Positions 6,470-8,553 of a DNA stretch of 8,553 nucleotides are shown here, one piece after another. The position numbers and the translations under genes are program-made. The stretch is from a bacterium (lineage in GTDB: Bacteria; Cyanobacteriota; Vampirovibrionia; Obscuribacterales; Obscuribacteraceae), in assembly GCA_030431355.1 (NCBI GenBank), contig JAUIJG010000219.1:1-8553 (forward strand), in the 5' to 3' direction. How positions within the stretch are numbered: position 1 is the stretch's first letter; every line of letters begins with the position of its first letter. Under the pieces are notes generated by a model that worked only from the letters and a program-made list of their open reading frames with translations, was not told the DNA's origin and did not search any database.

Positions 6470-7174
6470 ATGAATACTGGCAACGATTCAATAGCCTATT
6501 CACGCAAGCGGTATGACCGTTGCATTGGGCAGTGCGAGGATGATTCCCTCACCAAAATCGCCGAAAGAATTCCTGAAGGGTCCAGAGTGCTGGATGTGGG
6601 CACTGGACCTGGTTCTTTGGGGTACCATCTTACGGAAGAGAAGAACTGCTCCGTCTTTGGCATCGAGATTGACCCTGCTTTTGTTACTGAAGCTCGGGAT
6701 GGTTATGAGCATTTGTTTATCGCCGATCTTAATAAAGTAGATTTGGCTACCGCTCTAAAAGACCTGACTTTCGAATATGTTGTCTGTGCCGACATTCTCG
6801 AACATTTATTCGAGCCGGCCGAGGTCTTGAAGCAATTGACCGCATTTTTGAGCCCTGAAGGGAAAGTGCTCATATCTATTCCCAATGTCGGTTACCTGGG
6901 GCTGGTGGCTGAACTAGCCGCCGGATCTTTTCTTTACAGAGATGAAGGTCTCTTAGATAGAACTCATATCCGCTTTTTCGTGCGTGGCACTTTAAGCCAA
7001 ATGATAGAGTCTTGCGGTCTTGTGAAGTGCTGGGAGAACAATGTATCTTTGCCACTTGACCGCACTGAGTTTGACGCGAAGCCAGCCGCCAATTACATCG
7101 ATCTTGATGCTCTGGCCGGACGTGAAGATGCTCTCACATATCAGTTCGTTTGGGAGCTGGCAAAACAAGGCTAA
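6470..7174 (+). CDS. Class I SAM-dependent methyltransferase (MetW/Methyltransf_23-like)
   Basis: A predicted cytosolic methyltransferase of 234 residues. V-L-D-V-G-T-G-P-G-S-L-G at residues 40-51 is the SAM loop, and E-I-D at 66-68 ends strand 2. A-D-I-L-E-H-L (107-113) and I-S-I-P-N-V-G (135-141) are motifs II and III. L-L-D-R-T-H-I-R-F-F (161-170) is a signature of the MetW/Methyltransf_23-type proteins often found in O-antigen and glycan clusters. The acceptor is unknown; a glycan or lipid-linked sugar is inferred from the neighbours. It is a different subfamily from the three methyltransferases to its left. The ATG at 6470 is preceded by GGAG (6453-6456, 13 nt away, rather far) and by GAAG (6461-6464, 5 nt away, weak). 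The gene opens the rightward unit, facing away from the WbsX gene. Confidence 0.88.
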   Translation: MNTGNDSIAYSRKRYDRCIGQCEDDSLTKIAERIPEGSRVLDVGTGPGSLGYHLTEEKNCSVFGIEIDPAFVTEARDGYEHLFIADLNKVDLATALKDLTFEYVVCADILEHLFEPAEVLKQLTAFLSPEGKVLISIPNVGYLGLVAELAAGSFLYRDEGLLDRTHIRFFVRGTLSQMIESCGLVKCWENNVSLPLDRTEFDAKPAANYIDLDALAGREDALTYQFVWELAKQG

Positions 7175-7185
7175 TTTTATTCAAA

Positions 7186-7208
7186 TTCACTATTTAATTA
7201 AATGTGAA
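7186..7208. repeat. Near-perfect palindrome between the methyltransferase and the radical SAM gene
   Basis: TTCAC at 7186-7190 and GTGAA at 7204-7208 flank the perfect palindrome ATTTAATTAAAT (7192-7203), with one unpaired T at 7191. It begins 11 bp after the stop at 7174 and lies about 70 bp before the radical SAM start. As RNA it could fold into a short AU-rich hairpin, but no U-tract follows on either strand, so an ordinary intrinsic terminator is not supported. An operator for a dimeric regulator is an alternative. Confidence 0.55.
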
Positions 7209-7279
7209 AAACTAGCTCTTAAAAAGACCATTGTTCCTGGCAGACTAACTTTGCCGACTCCCTGCAGCAACAGAACACC

Positions 7280-8553
7280 ATGAAGAAATACTCCTTTTTT
7301 ATAGACATTGTCGGCGCATGCAATCTAAAGTGCCCCTCCTGTCCCCAGGGCAACATGCAAGATTTGCTGAATCCTTCCGGAATAATGTCTCCGGATCTTT
7401 TGGATGCAATTTTGGATAAAGCTTCCGCCGAGTGCGACCTTGAGTCGGTAAATCTGTACAACTGGACTGAGCCTTTTGTCCATCCGAATTTGCCCGAAAT
7501 GATTCGACGCATACACAAGAAGAACATTCCTGTTGGATTGAGCACCAACCTGAACATTTCCAGAAATTTGAAAGAGGTTATGCTGGAGAAGCCCTCGGCT
7601 ATCAGGGTCTCTCTCTCCGGTTTCACACAAGAGACTTATGGGCGGACCCATCGAGGCGGCGATATCGAAAAGGTCAAGAAAAATCTGGAGCTGCTTTCAG
7701 AGTTGCATACCGAGCATTCTCCCGATACCTACATCGAAGTGTGTTTCCATCGTTATCTGGGAAATCTTGATGACGAGATTAGGATGAAGGACTATGTCAA
7801 CTATCTGGGCTTTCAATTCAATCCGATCTGGGCGATGCTCTGTCCGATGGAAAAGTCCATTGAGATGTTCAATCCGGGCACTTTCGGCTACTCGATTACC
7901 GATGAGGACAGAGATATAGCCTCAATTTTGTGCGCTCAACCCGACGACTTGATGAATTTAGCATTGAATAACAAGACGGACTATTGCAGACTGCAATCGG
8001 AAGTGGTGGCAATGAACCATCGGGGAGAGGTGCAACTTTGCTGCGCAGTCTTCGACGAAAACAGGTTCGGAATGGGCAACTTCCTGGAACGTCCTCTTAA
8101 AGAGTTTCAGACCGAGAAGTTTGACCATGAAATGTGCAAAACTTGTAAGGCGAGTGGAGCTAACGCATTGTGCGACATGCCGACCGAGAAGTTTGATCCC
8201 ATAGGCTACAAAACGGTGGCACGCTACTATAAGAACAAAGGATATTCCATAGCAAACTTCAATAGCAATGATGTTAGAAATAGTTCTGTAGCCAGTATTC
8301 CAATAAGAAGGTGGACGGAAGGAGAGTCAGAGCCTAGTGAGCTTGATAGAGCTATTGCCAGAATCGAAGAGCTCGAGATTGCCTATGATGCCAGCCAGAG
8401 CAATGTGGAGAGGCTGAACAAGTACCTGGATAAGCAAACTGAAAATATTGCGATCATGCAAAAATACCTGGAGGAACAGACTGACAGCAGCCAGACAATC
8501 TCCAGGGAGTATTATGAATTGAAGGAGACTGCCTCTGTTTTCGAGTCTGAAGC
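7280..8553 (+). CDS. Radical SAM/SPASM-domain protein with C-terminal coiled coil (3' end cut by window edge)
   Basis: The frame stays open from the ATG at 7280 to the window end: 424 full codons plus two bases, with no stop. C14-x3-C18-x2-C21 in the segment A-C-N-L-K-C-P-S-C is the radical SAM motif that binds the 4Fe-4S cluster for SAM cleavage. V-S-L-S-G-F-T-Q-E-T-Y and H-R-G-G-D (residues 110-128) are typical of SPASM-type radical SAM enzymes. Cysteines at 236, 254, 255, 286, 289 and 298 form a plausible SPASM auxiliary-cluster region. From about residue 354 the sequence becomes charged and heptad-like and continues off the window. SPASM enzymes modify peptides or small molecules; this substrate is unknown, and a glycan-related one is inferred from context. 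No other ATG, GTG or TTG lies in frame between the upstream stop (7220-7222) and 7280, and no clear Shine-Dalgarno sequence precedes the start. The 105-bp gap to the previous gene leaves co-transcription uncertain. Confidence 0.88.
   Translation, partial: MKKYSFFIDIVGACNLKCPSCPQGNMQDLLNPSGIMSPDLLDAILDKASAECDLESVNLYNWTEPFVHPNLPEMIRRIHKKNIPVGLSTNLNISRNLKEVMLEKPSAIRVSLSGFTQETYGRTHRGGDIEKVKKNLELLSELHTEHSPDTYIEVCFHRYLGNLDDEIRMKDYVNYLGFQFNPIWAMLCPMEKSIEMFNPGTFGYSITDEDRDIASILCAQPDDLMNLALNNKTDYCRLQSEVVAMNHRGEVQLCCAVFDENRFGMGNFLERPLKEFQTEKFDHEMCKTCKASGANALCDMPTEKFDPIGYKTVARYYKNKGYSIANFNSNDVRNSSVASIPIRRWTEGESEPSELDRAIARIEELEIAYDASQSNVERLNKYLDKQTENIAIMQKYLEEQTDSSQTISREYYELKETASVFESE
8420..8482 (+). repeat. 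14-residue repeat in the coiled-coil tail of the radical SAM protein
   Basis: K-Y-L-D-K-Q-T (residues 381-387) recurs as K-Y-L-E-E-Q-T (residues 395-401) exactly 14 residues, or two heptads, later. This periodicity supports a coiled coil covering roughly residues 354-424 and beyond. Confidence 0.5.

Noticed and set aside
6500..6885. Small open frames on both strands inside the MetW-like gene
   Set aside because: They fall within a gene with complete SAM-binding motifs and have no family signal of their own.
7175..7279. Sigma-70 promoter for the radical SAM gene
   Set aside because: The spacer is AT-rich, but I found no -35/-10 pair with acceptable spacing and similarity.
7219..7651. Two overlapping minus-strand open frames (7219-7626 and 7325-7651)
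   Set aside because: Both are antisense to the radical SAM core with its CxxxCxxC motif; neither gives a recognisable protein.
1..8553. Mobile element, CRISPR array, tRNA or rRNA
   Set aside because: I saw no transposase or integrase motifs, no spaced identical repeats, and no tRNA- or rRNA-like sequence on either strand.

Overview
The window is a bacterial, gene-dense segment of moderate GC content (judged by eye, not computed). It looks like the middle of a surface-polysaccharide or glycan-modification cluster. Nothing in it is a phylogenetic marker. WbsX-type glycosyltransferases, glycosyltransferase-like proteins ending in S-x-S-W-R motifs, and radical SAM/SPASM proteins near glycan genes all point to an environmental Gram-negative-type bacterium. 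Cyanobacteria/Melainabacteria-like or proteobacterial lineages fit, but this is a low-confidence inference.

Layout: (A) 1-1214, plus strand: the C-terminal half of an MFS transporter cut by the window edge, then after 17 bp a MycE/CmcI-type SAM-dependent methyltransferase. (B) 1230-6325, minus strand: a tight four-gene operon, read from right to left. It holds a WbsX-family (GH99-like) glycosyltransferase with an extra C-terminal domain, a 637-residue glycosyltransferase-like protein with a degenerate catalytic core and two SWR motifs, a second MycE/CmcI-type methyltransferase paralogous to the one in (A), and an unrelated class I methyltransferase. Gaps inside the operon are 10-12 bp. (C) 6326-6469: a 144-bp divergent intergenic region that should hold the promoters for both flanking units. 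(D) 6470-8553, plus strand: a MetW/Methyltransf_23-like methyltransferase, a 105-bp spacer with a near-perfect palindrome, and a radical SAM/SPASM protein whose C-terminus turns into a coiled coil and runs off the window.

How the genes may work together (inference): the WbsX protein would transfer or process a sugar of a surface glycan, and the large SWR-motif protein could be a glycosyltransferase relative or scaffold. Four distinct methyltransferases could O-methylate sugars or other groups, and the radical SAM enzyme would add a further, unknown modification. No sugar-nucleotide synthesis, Wzx/Wzy or ABC-export gene is visible, so the cluster probably extends beyond both edges. There are no tRNA or rRNA genes, insertion sequences, phage genes or CRISPR arrays. 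No gene-free stretch exceeds 144 bp.
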